From Chlorogloeopsis sp. ULAP01 (GTDB taxonomy: Bacteria; Cyanobacteriota; Cyanobacteriia; Cyanobacteriales; Nostocaceae), in the NCBI RefSeq assembly GCF_030381805.1, contig NZ_JAUDRH010000005.1:310001-374000 (forward strand): DNA of 64,000 bases. Reading direction: 5' to 3'. The stretch's first letter is position 1; every line of letters begins with the position of its first letter. This document shows, one piece after another, positions 34,444 through 42,632 of this stretch. The notes beneath the pieces were generated by a model. The model made no database searches and was not told the DNA's origin. It was given only the letters and a program-made list of their open reading frames with translations. Made by a program: the position numbers and the translations under genes.

Positions 34444-34632
34444 TTAAAGTCTGTAATCAGAGTTAGGACGATGCCTGACTTGATACGCTCTTAATGCAGC
34501 TTGAGCAATTATAGTTCTCCTATTTCTTCTAAAAACAGGGATTTGCCCTTTTTGCACAGCTACATACAAATCGCTCTGACTCATGCCCAAACGTCTTGCT
34601 GCCTCTGCCAGTGAAACACCTTGCATTTGCAT
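34444..34632 (-). CDS. Small helix-turn-helix DNA-binding protein
   Basis: 62 residues from the ATG at 34632, nine bases after AAGGAAGG. MerR/excisionase-like helix-turn-helix: VSLAEAARRLGMSQSDLYVA followed by a wing with QIPVFRRNRRTIIAQAAL. Basic C-terminus. Probably a transcription regulator or recombination directionality-type protein; there is no integrase in the window. Alone between infC and the amidotransferase gene. Confidence 0.72.
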   Translation of the reverse strand: MQMQGVSLAEAARRLGMSQSDLYVAVQKGQIPVFRRNRRTIIAQAALRAYQVRHRPNSDYRL

Positions 34633-34872
34633 ACGCTGTTGCCTTCCTTGCAATCGTAATTAGATTGCTATCTAAATTAAATTGTAACTAATTATTGAAA
34701 AATATTAAAAATAATAAATAAAGTTTGCACAAACAAAGCAAAACCAGCGATCGCCAAATATTTTATTGCTCGCCTTAATAAACAAAGTAATCATTGCGCC
34801 AGACAGGTTGACGCATTCTAAAGTATCTTAAGACCACAGACAATTAGTCTAAAGTTCACAACCGCAACTACC

Positions 34873-35640
34873 ATGTGTCAACTGCTGGGAATGAATTGCA
34901 ATGTTCCGACGGATATTTGCTTTTCTTTTGAGGGCTTTTCGGCACGAGGAGGAAAAACTGACGATCATAGCGATGGTTGGGGCATTGCTTTTTTTGAAGG
35001 AAAAGGATGTCGGTTTTTTATAGATCCCAAATCCTCTGTCAGCTCTGCGATCGCAGATTTTGTGCGGCGCTATCCCATCCACTCTACCCACGTGATTGCC
35101 CATATCCGCAAAGCCACCCAAGGTGAAATTGCTTTAGAAAACTGCCATCCCTTCCGCCGCGAACTGTGGGGACAATACTGGGTGTTTGCCCACAACGGCG
35201 ATTTACCGAATTTTTCTCCAGTTGGTATGCAGTTTTATCAAGCTGTGGGTAACACCGACAGTGAAAAAGCTTTCTGCTTAATTTTAGAAACTTTGCGAGA
35301 ACGCTTTCCCTTCGGCAAGCCTCCTTTAGAAGAGTTATATCCAGTATTGCAAGAAATTACTGATAAACTGGCTTCTACAGGTATTTTTAACTATTTACTG
35401 ACCAACGGCGAACACTTTTTTGCTCATTGCTCAACTAAACTCTGCTACATTGTTCGACAAGCACCCTTTGCTGCTGCCCATTTGATAGACGAAGATGTAA
35501 CGGTAGATTTTCGGGAATTGACTACTCCCAGCGATCGCGTTGCCGTTATTGCTACTACTCCCCTGACTGACAACGAAGTATGGACACCGATCGCTCCAGG
35601 AGAATTGCTGGTATTTAAAGACGGTTTACCAATCAAGTAG
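34873..35640 (+). CDS. Class II glutamine amidotransferase (YafJ-like)
   Basis: 255 residues. N-terminal nucleophile Cys2 (MCQLLGMNCN), then DDHSDGWGIAFFEG, AHIRKATQG, ENCHPFRRELWGQYWVFAHNGDL and GNTDSEKAF, all Ntn-type glutaminase motifs. Length and lack of a synthetase domain fit the YafJ-type stand-alone amidotransferases, whose acceptor is unknown. Single gene, ATG start after an AT-rich leader. Confidence 0.88.
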   Translation: MCQLLGMNCNVPTDICFSFEGFSARGGKTDDHSDGWGIAFFEGKGCRFFIDPKSSVSSAIADFVRRYPIHSTHVIAHIRKATQGEIALENCHPFRRELWGQYWVFAHNGDLPNFSPVGMQFYQAVGNTDSEKAFCLILETLRERFPFGKPPLEELYPVLQEITDKLASTGIFNYLLTNGEHFFAHCSTKLCYIVRQAPFAAAHLIDEDVTVDFRELTTPSDRVAVIATTPLTDNEVWTPIAPGELLVFKDGLPIK

Positions 35641-35805
35641 AGAATTAAGCTGATATTAACTTCACCTTTTAAATAATTAAAGTCTTGATGGTAGCTTCTT
35701 CTCGGCAAAGTAACAGTTAACATTTTGGTTCTGGCAGATGATTACCCTGCCTGCTTTGTGTTGTCTGTTTCTCTGCTTTCATTCACCTGTTAGCCGGGGG
35801 AAAGT

Positions 35806-36117
35806 ATGATGGACTACCAGAATTTTCAGCGGTTTCTAAACAGTCGGAGCAAGCGGCGTAACCTCATCATTGGTACAGGGGCATTAACTGGTTCAGCGAT
35901 CGCGAGCCAATTTTCTCATCCAACAGCGATTACTAAAGCAAGATTTCCTAATTATCCTTTTAAACTAGGTGTAGCATCAGGTGAACCCTATCCAACCAGC
36001 GTAGTAATTTGGACACGTTTGGCTCCCGATCCTTTGAATGGGGGTGGAATACCCCCTGCGATCGTACCAATTCGCTGGGAAAGAAAAAACAGGATTACCC
36101 TACTCAACCCGTTTTAA
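35806..36117 (+). pseudogene. Truncated phoD-type alkaline phosphatase (N-terminal fragment)
   Basis: A 103-codon frame starting with a twin-arginine-like SKRRNLIIGTG leader followed by FPNYPFKLGVASGEPYPTSV and VIWTRLAPDPLNGGGIPPA, the conserved N-terminal domain of PhoD phosphodiesterase/phosphatases. After PIRWE the sequence changes to unrelated RKNRITLLNPF and stops. More than 400 residues with the metal site are missing, cut at about 36080 where the convergent HdeD gene begins. GGGGGAAAG precedes the ATG, so expression signals remain. Confidence 0.8.
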
Positions 36118-36683
36118 ACTTCGGTAGGTTGATTAGATTGACTCAAAGTAGAACGCGCATTCAACGATAACATAACGCGTGAAATGCCAGTAAACAGAAC
36201 GCTGGCACCAACTAGTGTCCCAATTAACCAACGTGCATTGAAGGGCCATTGGAACCAAATCATTGCACCCAAAAGTAGGGTTATAATGCCATCACCCAAC
36301 ACCCATGTCCAGTTTTGTTGGGGACGCAACTGAAATGCCAGAATTAGCTCGAATATGCCTTCAGTTAACAAAAAGCTACCCAGTAGTAGAGTCAGCGTCA
36401 GAACACCTGTTAAAGGGTAAACAAACAGCATCACACCAGTGCCAATGTATAATCCGCTTAACAGGAGCTTCCAAATAAAGCCTCCGCGATCGCGAGTTTG
36501 AAATGCATAGATGAGTTTACTAACCCCAGCGCTAGCTAAAATCGCAGCAATCCAAGTTTCAGCGAAAATGGTGGAGACGGCAGGTGCAGCGATCGCAGCA
36601 ATTCCGAGAACAATCAAAATAACACCAATTAAAAGCGAGTTGTTCAAACTCTTATTAATTTCACCAGAAACATTGGTTGTCAT
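36114..36683 (-). CDS. HdeD family membrane protein (DUF308)
   Basis: 189 residues, six predicted membrane spans in three hairpins, each with the HdeD-type pattern (LLIGVILIVLGIAAI, FIWKLLLSGLYIGTGV, GILLLGAMIW-like). HdeD proteins are linked to acid and stress resistance in enterobacteria and are common in cyanobacteria. Its stop overlaps the end of the truncated phoD frame by four bases, so the phoD deletion joined the two genes tail to tail. ATG start. Confidence 0.85.
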   Translation of the reverse strand: MTTNVSGEINKSLNNSLLIGVILIVLGIAAIAAPAVSTIFAETWIAAILASAGVSKLIYAFQTRDRGGFIWKLLLSGLYIGTGVMLFVYPLTGVLTLTLLLGSFLLTEGIFELILAFQLRPQQNWTWVLGDGIITLLLGAMIWFQWPFNARWLIGTLVGASVLFTGISRVMLSLNARSTLSQSNQPTEV

Positions 36684-36769
36684 ATAAATTTTTTCCTTAG
36701 CATTATGAACTCTACGATTAGGCTAGGAAATTTTTTAGGAGTTTTTTAGAACCCTAAGGTAGATTGAGT

Positions 36770-37131
36770 AGGGATTAGGGGCTAGGGGTTAGGAAGAGGA
36801 GCCAGCGCTCTTGGTAGGGTTTCCAACGGACAGTTCCCACAACGGGGCGAAGCCCTCCGAAGTCGCCTCAACGGGGGGAACCCCCGCACGGCGCTTCTCT
36901 TGGCAACGGACTGTCCTCCTCCACAGGCGACTGGCGTAGACGCCGAAGGCGGATAAGCGAAAGTAAGGGTTCCCCGACTTTTAGACGCGCTTTGTGCGGC
37001 TTCCAGAAGGGTGGCGACTGGCGTGAGGGGGAGAGTGGGAGAGGAACAGATGAGGGAGATAGGGAAGATGGGGAGAATTCTTCTGTGTGTTCCTTGTCAC
37101 CTGTCCCCTGTTCCCTATTCCCTATACCCAA
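36770..37131. repeat. GC-rich modular repeat block and purine/pyrimidine hairpin
   Basis: 36795-37020 holds modules of the 22187-22370 block in the opposite orientation (GAAGCCCTCCGAAGTCGCC, CCCCCGCACGGCGCTTCTC, TGGCGTAGACGCCGAAGGC, GCGGCTTCCAGAAGGGTGGC). 37021-37131 is a purine run then CACCTGTCCCCTGTTCCC-type pyrimidine run that can fold together. A frame crossing it on the minus strand is repeat-derived, not a gene. Confidence 0.7.
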
Positions 37132-37704
37132 TCACTTTTTATAAAGACTTCTATACTCCCAAGGTTTAACAAACTTGGCATCATTCCAAACACCTCGCTG
37201 TTGTTGCTTGGCTTGTGCTTCGGCTTGTTGAATTGTGTCTCGACTGGGACATTTATTTAAATAAGGACGATAAACCAACGCTAATCCTTCACGTACCAAT
37301 ACTTCTTGAATAAACGTGCCATTTGGCAAGCGTACTTCAGCAACTTTGCGTTCGTAGCGATCGCTATCTGTCACTGTTAACTTGACGCGATCGCCTCCTT
37401 GTTGTACTAGTTGCTGTACCCGTTCTTGCGCTTTAGCACCCCAAGTAAATTGATTGCGATCGCTTGCTATTTTACTTTCTCTTTCTTTTTTGGAATGCGG
37501 TATTTCTGGTGCATCCACACAAGCAAAGCGAACGTTGAACTCGTTGCCTTGAGAATCTTTCACTTTGAGGGTATCACCATCGCTGACTCGTTCTACTAAA
37601 TCACCGGAGGGGAAAAGCTGGGGAAAGAGGCGGTTGCATCCTATTAAACCCAAAATTATGATTGCAGCGCAAAGCCAGATAAAAGCTTGTTTGGTTACTT
37701 TCAC
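37132..37704 (-). CDS. Thermonuclease family lipoprotein
   Basis: 190 residues from the GTG at 37704. An ATG at 37806 would lie inside a hairpin and add a leader unlike any signal. From GTG, the N-terminus is a lipoprotein signal (IIILGLIGC lipobox). The remainder is a staphylococcal-nuclease (SNc) domain: DGDTLKVK, VRFACVDAPE with the Arg and Asp/Glu of the active site, and RYERKVAEV with the second Arg. Predicted secreted, calcium-dependent nuclease attached to the membrane. Single gene before a repeat block. Confidence 0.85.
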   Translation of the reverse strand: MKVTKQAFIWLCAAIIILGLIGCNRLFPQLFPSGDLVERVSDGDTLKVKDSQGNEFNVRFACVDAPEIPHSKKERESKIASDRNQFTWGAKAQERVQQLVQQGGDRVKLTVTDSDRYERKVAEVRLPNGTFIQEVLVREGLALVYRPYLNKCPSRDTIQQAEAQAKQQQRGVWNDAKFVKPWEYRSLYKK

Positions 37705-37799
37705 AGCATCAAAACATCCAATTCTCTGTGGATTGATAATACCAAAAGGAAAAGAAACCAGAATTACCGCATCCACATGGAAATCAAGACAAATAAATA

Positions 37800-37822
37800 G
37801 GGACATAGCTATGCTATGTCCC
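37800..37822. repeat. Perfect inverted repeat upstream of the nuclease gene
   Basis: GGGACATAGC, TAT, GCTATGTCCC: a ten-base-pair stem with a three-base loop, about 95 bases upstream of the nuclease start. Could be a small repeat or an upstream transcription end. Confidence 0.55.
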
Positions 37823-37923
37823 CATAACTTTTGTATCCATTTTTTGTGACATACTTAGCTTTTGCGAGTAACTTCCTCCAGTGATAACCCAGCTTCCTTT
37901 ACCTCTAGACGTGCAGTAAATTC

Positions 37924-38190
37924 TTAATCTTTATAAGTAGTAGTTTTTTCTACTACTGCTGCACTTTCTCTTTCTTGAGAGCGGCTCAAAAAGTAAACAC
38001 AGCCTACTAACAAACTACCTAAAAGCATAGATCCACCCATTGAGCTACTAGTATCTTCGGATTTAACGTTTTCATTGGAACTACCTATGATTTTTTCAGA
38101 ACCTGCTTGGGCAGAAGTCATAGAAAAAAATAAGGCGCTACTAGTAATAGCAGCAGACATCACTAAAACCAGAAATCGATTCTGCTTCAT
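37924..38190 (-). CDS. Small secreted or membrane protein, possibly interrupted by a stop
   Basis: 88 residues. Signal peptide 1-29 (ending AQA-GSE), a Ser/Asn/Glu linker, then a membrane span (GGSMLLGSLLVGCVYFLS) and a charged end. After the TAA at 37926-37924 the same frame continues with gene-like sequence EFTARLEVKEAGLSLEEVTR to a second TAA at 37857-37855. The protein may originally have ended there, so this may be a premature stop. No family recognised. Confidence 0.65.
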   Translation of the reverse strand: MKQNRFLVLVMSAAITSSALFFSMTSAQAGSEKIIGSSNENVKSEDTSSSMGGSMLLGSLLVGCVYFLSRSQERESAAVVEKTTTYKD

Positions 38191-38375
38191 ATTTCTACTA
38201 GTTAGGTTTCAAAATTTTTAGTTGATAAAAAATTGTCAAAAAAACTCCGTTATTTACAATATAAACCCTCAGAAGGAAGCCACGCAACAGCAAATGAGCT
38301 GACCAAGCATTGAAAAAATAAAAGTTTACTATAAAAAAAGGCATCTCACTTTCCAAAAATGAGGGCAAATCTCTG

Positions 38376-39122
38376 ATGAACTTCTTGACTTACGTCTTGC
38401 ATTTGGTGGGTTCAGGCGCAGTTGCATATTATTCTGCCGCACAGATCCGTGATCTCAAAACCCGTCCTAACATCCTTGCAGGGTTTCAACTCGCAGAATC
38501 AGGTTCTGTACCTTTTCTGACTAAACTCAGTGAACGAGCCGCAGCAGAAGGTGATAAATGGTTAGCAGAAAAACTATCAAAACACGCAGCAGACGAAACT
38601 AGACACGGGCAAATTTTTGCTCATGCCTTAAAACAGTTGCATAAACAAGTTATTGATTTTAAAAGTTTGCCAAAAGACACCGAAGAAAAGAAATCACAGG
38701 AACGACGCAGTCCCTTTTTTGCAGCCTATTTTGAGGGTCTCACTCCAGAACAATTAAAACCAGATGTAATTGACTGGAATGTATTTATGGGTAGTACTTA
38801 CATTCTAGAGTTGGATGCTAGTAAGGATTTTACGCGAATGGCAAATGTTTTGCCTGAGAACGACCCAAACACTCGCAATCTCAAGTTAGGTTTGTTAAGT
38901 ATTGCTAAAGATGAAACTGGTCACGCTAGCTATTTGTACGAAGCGATGATGCGACGGATGTCTGCGGATGAGGTGCAAAAATTAGTCAATCAGTGGCGCA
39001 CTCGTAAAGTCAACGCTATGTTGGCATTTGCTGATAATTTGTTGCACGGTAAAGGACAAACTCGTTCGTTAGTACAAGATAGTACACCCTCAGAAAATGA
39101 TTCTGAATTCATGGTTGCATAA
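38376..39122 (+). CDS. Ferritin-like diiron protein
   Basis: 248 residues, all-helical. Two carboxylate-histidine motifs typical of ferritin-like diiron proteins are present: ADETRHGQIFAHAL near residue 72 and AKDETGHASYLYEAM near 188; further Glu residues (QLAESG, YFEGLT, LELDAS) could complete the site. Similar cyanobacterial proteins are annotated only as ferritin-like or MiaE-like; the substrate is unknown. ATG start, single gene. A hairpin AGGTAAAAG...CTTTTACCT at 39138-39174 lies just after the stop and could terminate it. Confidence 0.72.
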   Translation: MNFLTYVLHLVGSGAVAYYSAAQIRDLKTRPNILAGFQLAESGSVPFLTKLSERAAAEGDKWLAEKLSKHAADETRHGQIFAHALKQLHKQVIDFKSLPKDTEEKKSQERRSPFFAAYFEGLTPEQLKPDVIDWNVFMGSTYILELDASKDFTRMANVLPENDPNTRNLKLGLLSIAKDETGHASYLYEAMMRRMSADEVQKLVNQWRTRKVNAMLAFADNLLHGKGQTRSLVQDSTPSENDSEFMVA

Positions 39123-39201
39123 GTCATAGAGAAAATAAGGTAAAAGGTAATTGTTTTCGCTTTTACCTTTTACCTCTTGTCTGTGCTCTTGTTCTCTTTG
39201 T

Positions 39202-39525
39202 TTAGATCCTCTGATTCTGAGGTTGCGAACTCTGTGAAGGTTGCTGCTGTTTTTCTGTTGGTTGTACTTGCTCAAATAAAGCAGGTGGCGTTGCCTGGCG
39301 AAAGGCTCCGCAATAATACATTGTCATCACTGCTTTAAAAGCCCAATGGTTGGATGGCACATCACTAAAAGGATTGGGTAAAGTTTCAGCTTGATTTTGA
39401 ATGCAAGCTCTGGAAACCGGATTCGATTGTGTTGGAACCTGATTACCAGGTTTTTGTGCTTTTACTGGAACAGCTAAACTGCTAGCAATTAATACTACAA
39501 AGCTAGTCAGCATCTTGATGTTCAT
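39202..39525 (-). CDS. Short secreted protein with a single SLH-like motif
   Basis: 107 residues. Signal peptide (1-23, ending VKA-QK), low-complexity Pro/Gln/Ser linker, then NPFSDVPSNHWAFKAVMTMYYCGAF, which is one S-layer-homology motif (FxDVPxxHWAxxAI), and a Gln/Ser-rich tail. Proteins with three SLH motifs bind the wall; a single motif is unusual, though short secreted proteins like this occur in cyanobacteria. Function unknown. Convergent with the ferritin-like gene. Confidence 0.7.
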   Translation of the reverse strand: MNIKMLTSFVVLIASSLAVPVKAQKPGNQVPTQSNPVSRACIQNQAETLPNPFSDVPSNHWAFKAVMTMYYCGAFRQATPPALFEQVQPTEKQQQPSQSSQPQNQRI

Positions 39526-39618
39526 AAGTTTTAAAAGTTACCTATTTATACATCTCTAGTTTAGTTGTGTAGAGATGTCAGCGCCCTCTATTATCTAGGT
39601 CAGGCAAGGTCACAAAAA

Positions 39619-39762
39619 CTATATGTAAGCAAACATTGCCACCAATGTTAACATTACAGCTAACCCAACCATCCAAAGTATCAATGCTCCCCAACTAACA
39701 GAATCTTGTTGGATTTTTTGCCAGAAATTATTGGTATCTGAATTATTGCTACGAATTGCCAT
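39619..39762 (-). CDS. 47-residue single-span membrane protein
   Basis: ATG at 39762 with GGAGGGG seven bases upstream and TAG at 39621-39619. Sequence starts MAIRSNNSDTNNFWQKIQQD, then one membrane span (WGALILWMVGLAVMLTLVAM) and a short end. The strong ribosome binding site and clean topology support a real gene. Many photosynthetic and NDH-1 subunits have this size, but I do not recognise it as one of them. Confidence 0.65.
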   Translation of the reverse strand: MAIRSNNSDTNNFWQKIQQDSVSWGALILWMVGLAVMLTLVAMFAYI

Positions 39763-40412
39763 ATTTATCCCCTCCGACTATTTTTGCGCTTCACCAGACA
39801 CGCAATTATCGCTAGTTATTCTGAGATAAGGATAGTAGACATGAGCATACTATACTTATCAAATCTACCTAATTGACATTGAAAGCAATATCTAATACTT
39901 TTTCTCCAAACATTTGTATTTTAAATATTTTCCTGAAGCCTCCTAGAAAGAGTATTGGGTAAATATAAAATATGCTGCATTAATTGGGAGAACAAGTATG
40001 TAATTGTTTCAACTATTACTTATGTTTATTAAGGGTTTTCTTGCCTAAAAATTTACCAACAGTTTTTTGTGATGGTAAGATAGTAAATTCTATTTTCCCA
40101 CAAAGGTTACGACAAGAGCGATCGCACTCTGAAAATTGTGAAGATTCTTAATTTATTTGTTGTGAGCTTACTTACAAGCTATCAAAAGCAAGAGTAGGAG
40201 ATAGAGGACAAACAGATAGCGATCGCAAGCACAAACTTATCCAATGGCTGAAATTTTACACAGAGGCGATATTCAAAGTGCTTGAAAATATATTAAGTAA
40301 TAAGAAAAAATATTAAATATTAATGCATAGTTAATATTTAGATTGAATTTATTGGTATTAAATTCACATGAATATTTTCTGAAGCATTAACCTATTTTAA
40401 GGAGAAAATCAG
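39763..40412. other. Intergenic region upstream of psaK
   Basis: 650 bases without a recognised gene. TTGACA at 39873 with TACTTT 17 bases later resembles a sigma-70-type promoter pointing to psaK but is about 500 bases away. Long AT-rich psaK leader follows. Confidence 0.35.
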
Positions 40413-40673
40413 TTGTTGACATCGACTTTACTAGCCGCTGCAACCACACCCCTGCAATGGAATCCTACGATTGGGGTAATTATGATTCTCTGCAATATCT
40501 TTGCCATTGCCTTTGGTAAATCAACCATTAAATATCCGAACTCAGAGCCTGCTCTACCTTCATCTCAGTTTTTTGGTGGTTTTGGTTTACCAGCACTATT
40601 AGCTACTACCGCTTTTGGCCATATTCTAGGAGCAGGTGTAATCTTGGGATTACATAATCTAGGAAGATTCTAG
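40413..40673 (+). CDS. psaK: Photosystem I subunit PsaK
   Basis: 86 residues, two membrane spans. The start is TTG at 40413 with GGAG eight bases upstream; no ATG is available. WNPTIGVIMILCNIFAIAFG (first span) and GFGLPALLATTAFGHILGAG (second span) match PsaK, the peripheral subunit that binds chlorophyll at the PSI edge and takes part in trimer and antenna contacts. Many cyanobacteria have two or more psaK copies; which one this is cannot be told. Strong terminator after the gene. Confidence 0.93.
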   Translation: MLTSTLLAAATTPLQWNPTIGVIMILCNIFAIAFGKSTIKYPNSEPALPSSQFFGGFGLPALLATTAFGHILGAGVILGLHNLGRF

Positions 40674-40731
40674 ATTTATTCCATCCATAACGTTAGTTGT
40701 GATGCCTAGAAATGCTTTTGTCTCCAGTTGT

Positions 40732-40762
40732 AAGCCAGAGAAATAATTCTCTGGCTTTTTTT
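40732..40762 (+). terminator. Intrinsic terminator of psaK
   Basis: AAGCCAGAGAA, ATAA loop, TTCTCTGGCTT then a T-run: an 11-base-pair perfect stem ending in seven T residues, 59 bases after the psaK stop. Confidence 0.9.
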
Positions 40763-40881
40763 GTAATTTTGAAAATAAAAAAGTAAAAGCAACAGAACAA
40801 ATTGTTACTTTTACCTTTGATAATTTACGACTATTTCTGTATATAAAATCCAACTCAAACTTAATTTATAAGCTCAGTCTG

Positions 40882-41250
40882 CTAAACTTGCATAGGAGTT
40901 AAACCACGCATTTGACGTATAGCATTGAGGCAAACGGGACAGTCACAACCAAACATAGCTATAGCAGCATCACTTTCTTCTTCAGTAAAATTGAGTTCCT
41001 TAATATTACTGGGATCGTAGTTCTGTGGTGCCTTTACTTCTGGTTTAGATGTTGTCGCATTGGTTCTGGTTGCCTGTGTACAACCAAACCGAGGGGATGC
41101 TGAGTGGGTATCTCTGACGCAGGAAAGGCGAGCTCCTGACGGTTTAACCGTTAGATTTGCGCTTGCCGGATGAGCAATCATAAGCATAGACAGCATAGAC
41201 GCAAAGAGCACAGGGCTGGAAAGTAAGGTGATGGCAAATTTCTTGTTCAT
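40882..41250 (-). CDS. Secreted cysteine-motif protein
   Basis: 122 residues. Signal peptide of about 31 residues (ending ASA-NL), a Cys pair in SGARLSCVRD and RFGCTQ, a disordered Thr/Ser/Pro linker, then a C-terminal helix with acidic residues and GCDCPVCLNAIRQM, a CxCxxC motif. The motif suggests metal or redox binding outside the cytoplasm. Similar short secreted proteins occur in cyanobacteria; function unknown. ATG start. Confidence 0.65.
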   Translation of the reverse strand: MNKKFAITLLSSPVLFASMLSMLMIAHPASANLTVKPSGARLSCVRDTHSASPRFGCTQATRTNATTSKPEVKAPQNYDPSNIKELNFTEEESDAAIAMFGCDCPVCLNAIRQMRGLTPMQV

Positions 41251-41707
41251 CTGTACTCCAGGAAGTTTTTGATTAACGAAGGTAAGGTGGCCATATTCTC
41301 ACATCAGTTAGTTGATTTTCAGTAAATTGTATACAAAGTTGTCTGAAAGATATAACCCAAGTATTGCTGAAAAAACAGGCACGACTTTAATCTCTTTTGC
41401 ATCTAGTTTATGCTGCGCACCCTTTGGTAAATATTACTTGGAGTTTCAGCCGAACTTTGAATTATTTCACAACCAACTTCAGCTAGCTAGAGACCAAGTT
41501 GAAGTCATCGACTAACTCTACAATAGCCAAGTTCCCTCATCAGGCAAAGTGATAAGCAACTTAAAAAGGGAACGGGGAACAGGAAGAGAATGTGTGTAAT
41601 TAATTTTGTCTGAGTAGTTATCGCACTGTTTTTGGTGAGGAGCAAAGTTCTAGAACACCAAATTCTCCTACAATGCGCTTGTTGGGTACAAAAGCATTTC
41701 TTGATTT
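41251..41707. other. Intergenic region upstream of dapB
   Basis: 457 bases. A 67-codon frame from TTG at 41312 exists but has no ribosome binding site or recognised family, and is not called. Promoter of dapB and of the secreted protein gene expected here. Confidence 0.35.
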
Positions 41708-42544
41708 ATGGCAAATCAAAATCTCATTCCAGTGATTGTCAATGGTGCAGCAGGTAAAATGGGCCGTGAGGTAATCAAGGCTGTGGCGCAAGCACCAGAT
41801 TTGAGTCTGATGGGTGCTATCGATACTAGTGATGAACATCAAGGTAAAGATGCAGGAGAGGTAGCAGGTTTAAGTGAACCTCTAGAAGTGCCTATTACCA
41901 ATCAATTGGAGCCGATGCTGGGATATGTGGCTGGTGAGAGGCATATGCAACCAGGAGTCATGGTAGATTTTACCCATCCTGATTCTGTATATGATAATAT
42001 TCGCAGCGCGATCGCCTACGGTATCCGTCCGGTTGTTGGTACTACAGGATTAAGTCCCGAACAAATTCAAGATTTGGCAGATTTTGCCGATAAAGCTAGT
42101 ACTGGTTGTCTAATTATTCCCAATTTCTCTATTGGCATGGTGTTGCTCCAACAAGCAGCAATAGCAGCATCCCAATACTTTGACCATGTGGAGATTATAG
42201 AATTACATCATAATCAAAAAGCCGATGCTCCTAGTGGTACTGCCATTCAAACAGCCCAGATGTTGGCTGAGATGGGAAAAACATTTAACCAGCCAATTGT
42301 CAAAGAAACAGAAAAATTAGTAGGAGCAAGAGGTAGCCTCGCAGACGAAGGAATTAGAATTCACAGCGTGCGTTTACCAGGGCTAATTGCTCATCAGGAA
42401 GTTATTTTCGGTGCGCTTGGTCAAATCTATACTTTACGACACGATACGAGCGATCGCACTGCCTATATGCCAGGAGTACTACTAGCAATTCGCAAAGTTC
42501 TTCAGCTAAAGTCGTTAGTATATGGTTTAGAAAAAATACTCTAA
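41708..42544 (+). CDS. dapB: 4-hydroxy-tetrahydrodipicolinate reductase
   Basis: 278 residues, full length. NAD(P)H-dependent reductase of the lysine/diaminopimelate pathway. Dinucleotide loop VIVNGAAGKMGREV, GTTGLSPEQ, catalytic IELHHNQKADAPSGTA with the His-His and Lys, and GEIRIHSVRLPG-like substrate loop. Cytoplasmic tetramer. Single gene, followed by a dispersed repeat. Confidence 0.97.
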   Translation: MANQNLIPVIVNGAAGKMGREVIKAVAQAPDLSLMGAIDTSDEHQGKDAGEVAGLSEPLEVPITNQLEPMLGYVAGERHMQPGVMVDFTHPDSVYDNIRSAIAYGIRPVVGTTGLSPEQIQDLADFADKASTGCLIIPNFSIGMVLLQQAAIAASQYFDHVEIIELHHNQKADAPSGTAIQTAQMLAEMGKTFNQPIVKETEKLVGARGSLADEGIRIHSVRLPGLIAHQEVIFGALGQIYTLRHDTSDRTAYMPGVLLAIRKVLQLKSLVYGLEKIL

Positions 42545-42560
42545 ATTTTTAATTCACAGT

Positions 42561-42612
42561 CATGCCACCTGCTACAACTGGTATAAAATACCAACAGGGC
42601 AGTGGCTCCACT
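42561..42612. repeat. Copy of the GCTACAAC...CAGTGGCTCC dispersed repeat
   Basis: CATGCCACCTGCTACAACTGG and GGGCAGTGGCTCC flank GGTATAAAATACC, a small hairpin. Nearly the same ends as the copy at 9503-9550, with a different centre. Confidence 0.65.
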
Positions 42613-42632
42613 ATATCAAATCAAAAATCCGA

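Noticed and set aside
36868..37131. 87-codon minus-strand frame
   Set aside because: Sequence is the translation of a repeat block and purine/pyrimidine spacer (Ser/Pro-rich), not gene-like.
41312..41515. 67-codon frame with TTG start
   Set aside because: No ribosome binding site, no family; could be chance in a 457-base spacer.
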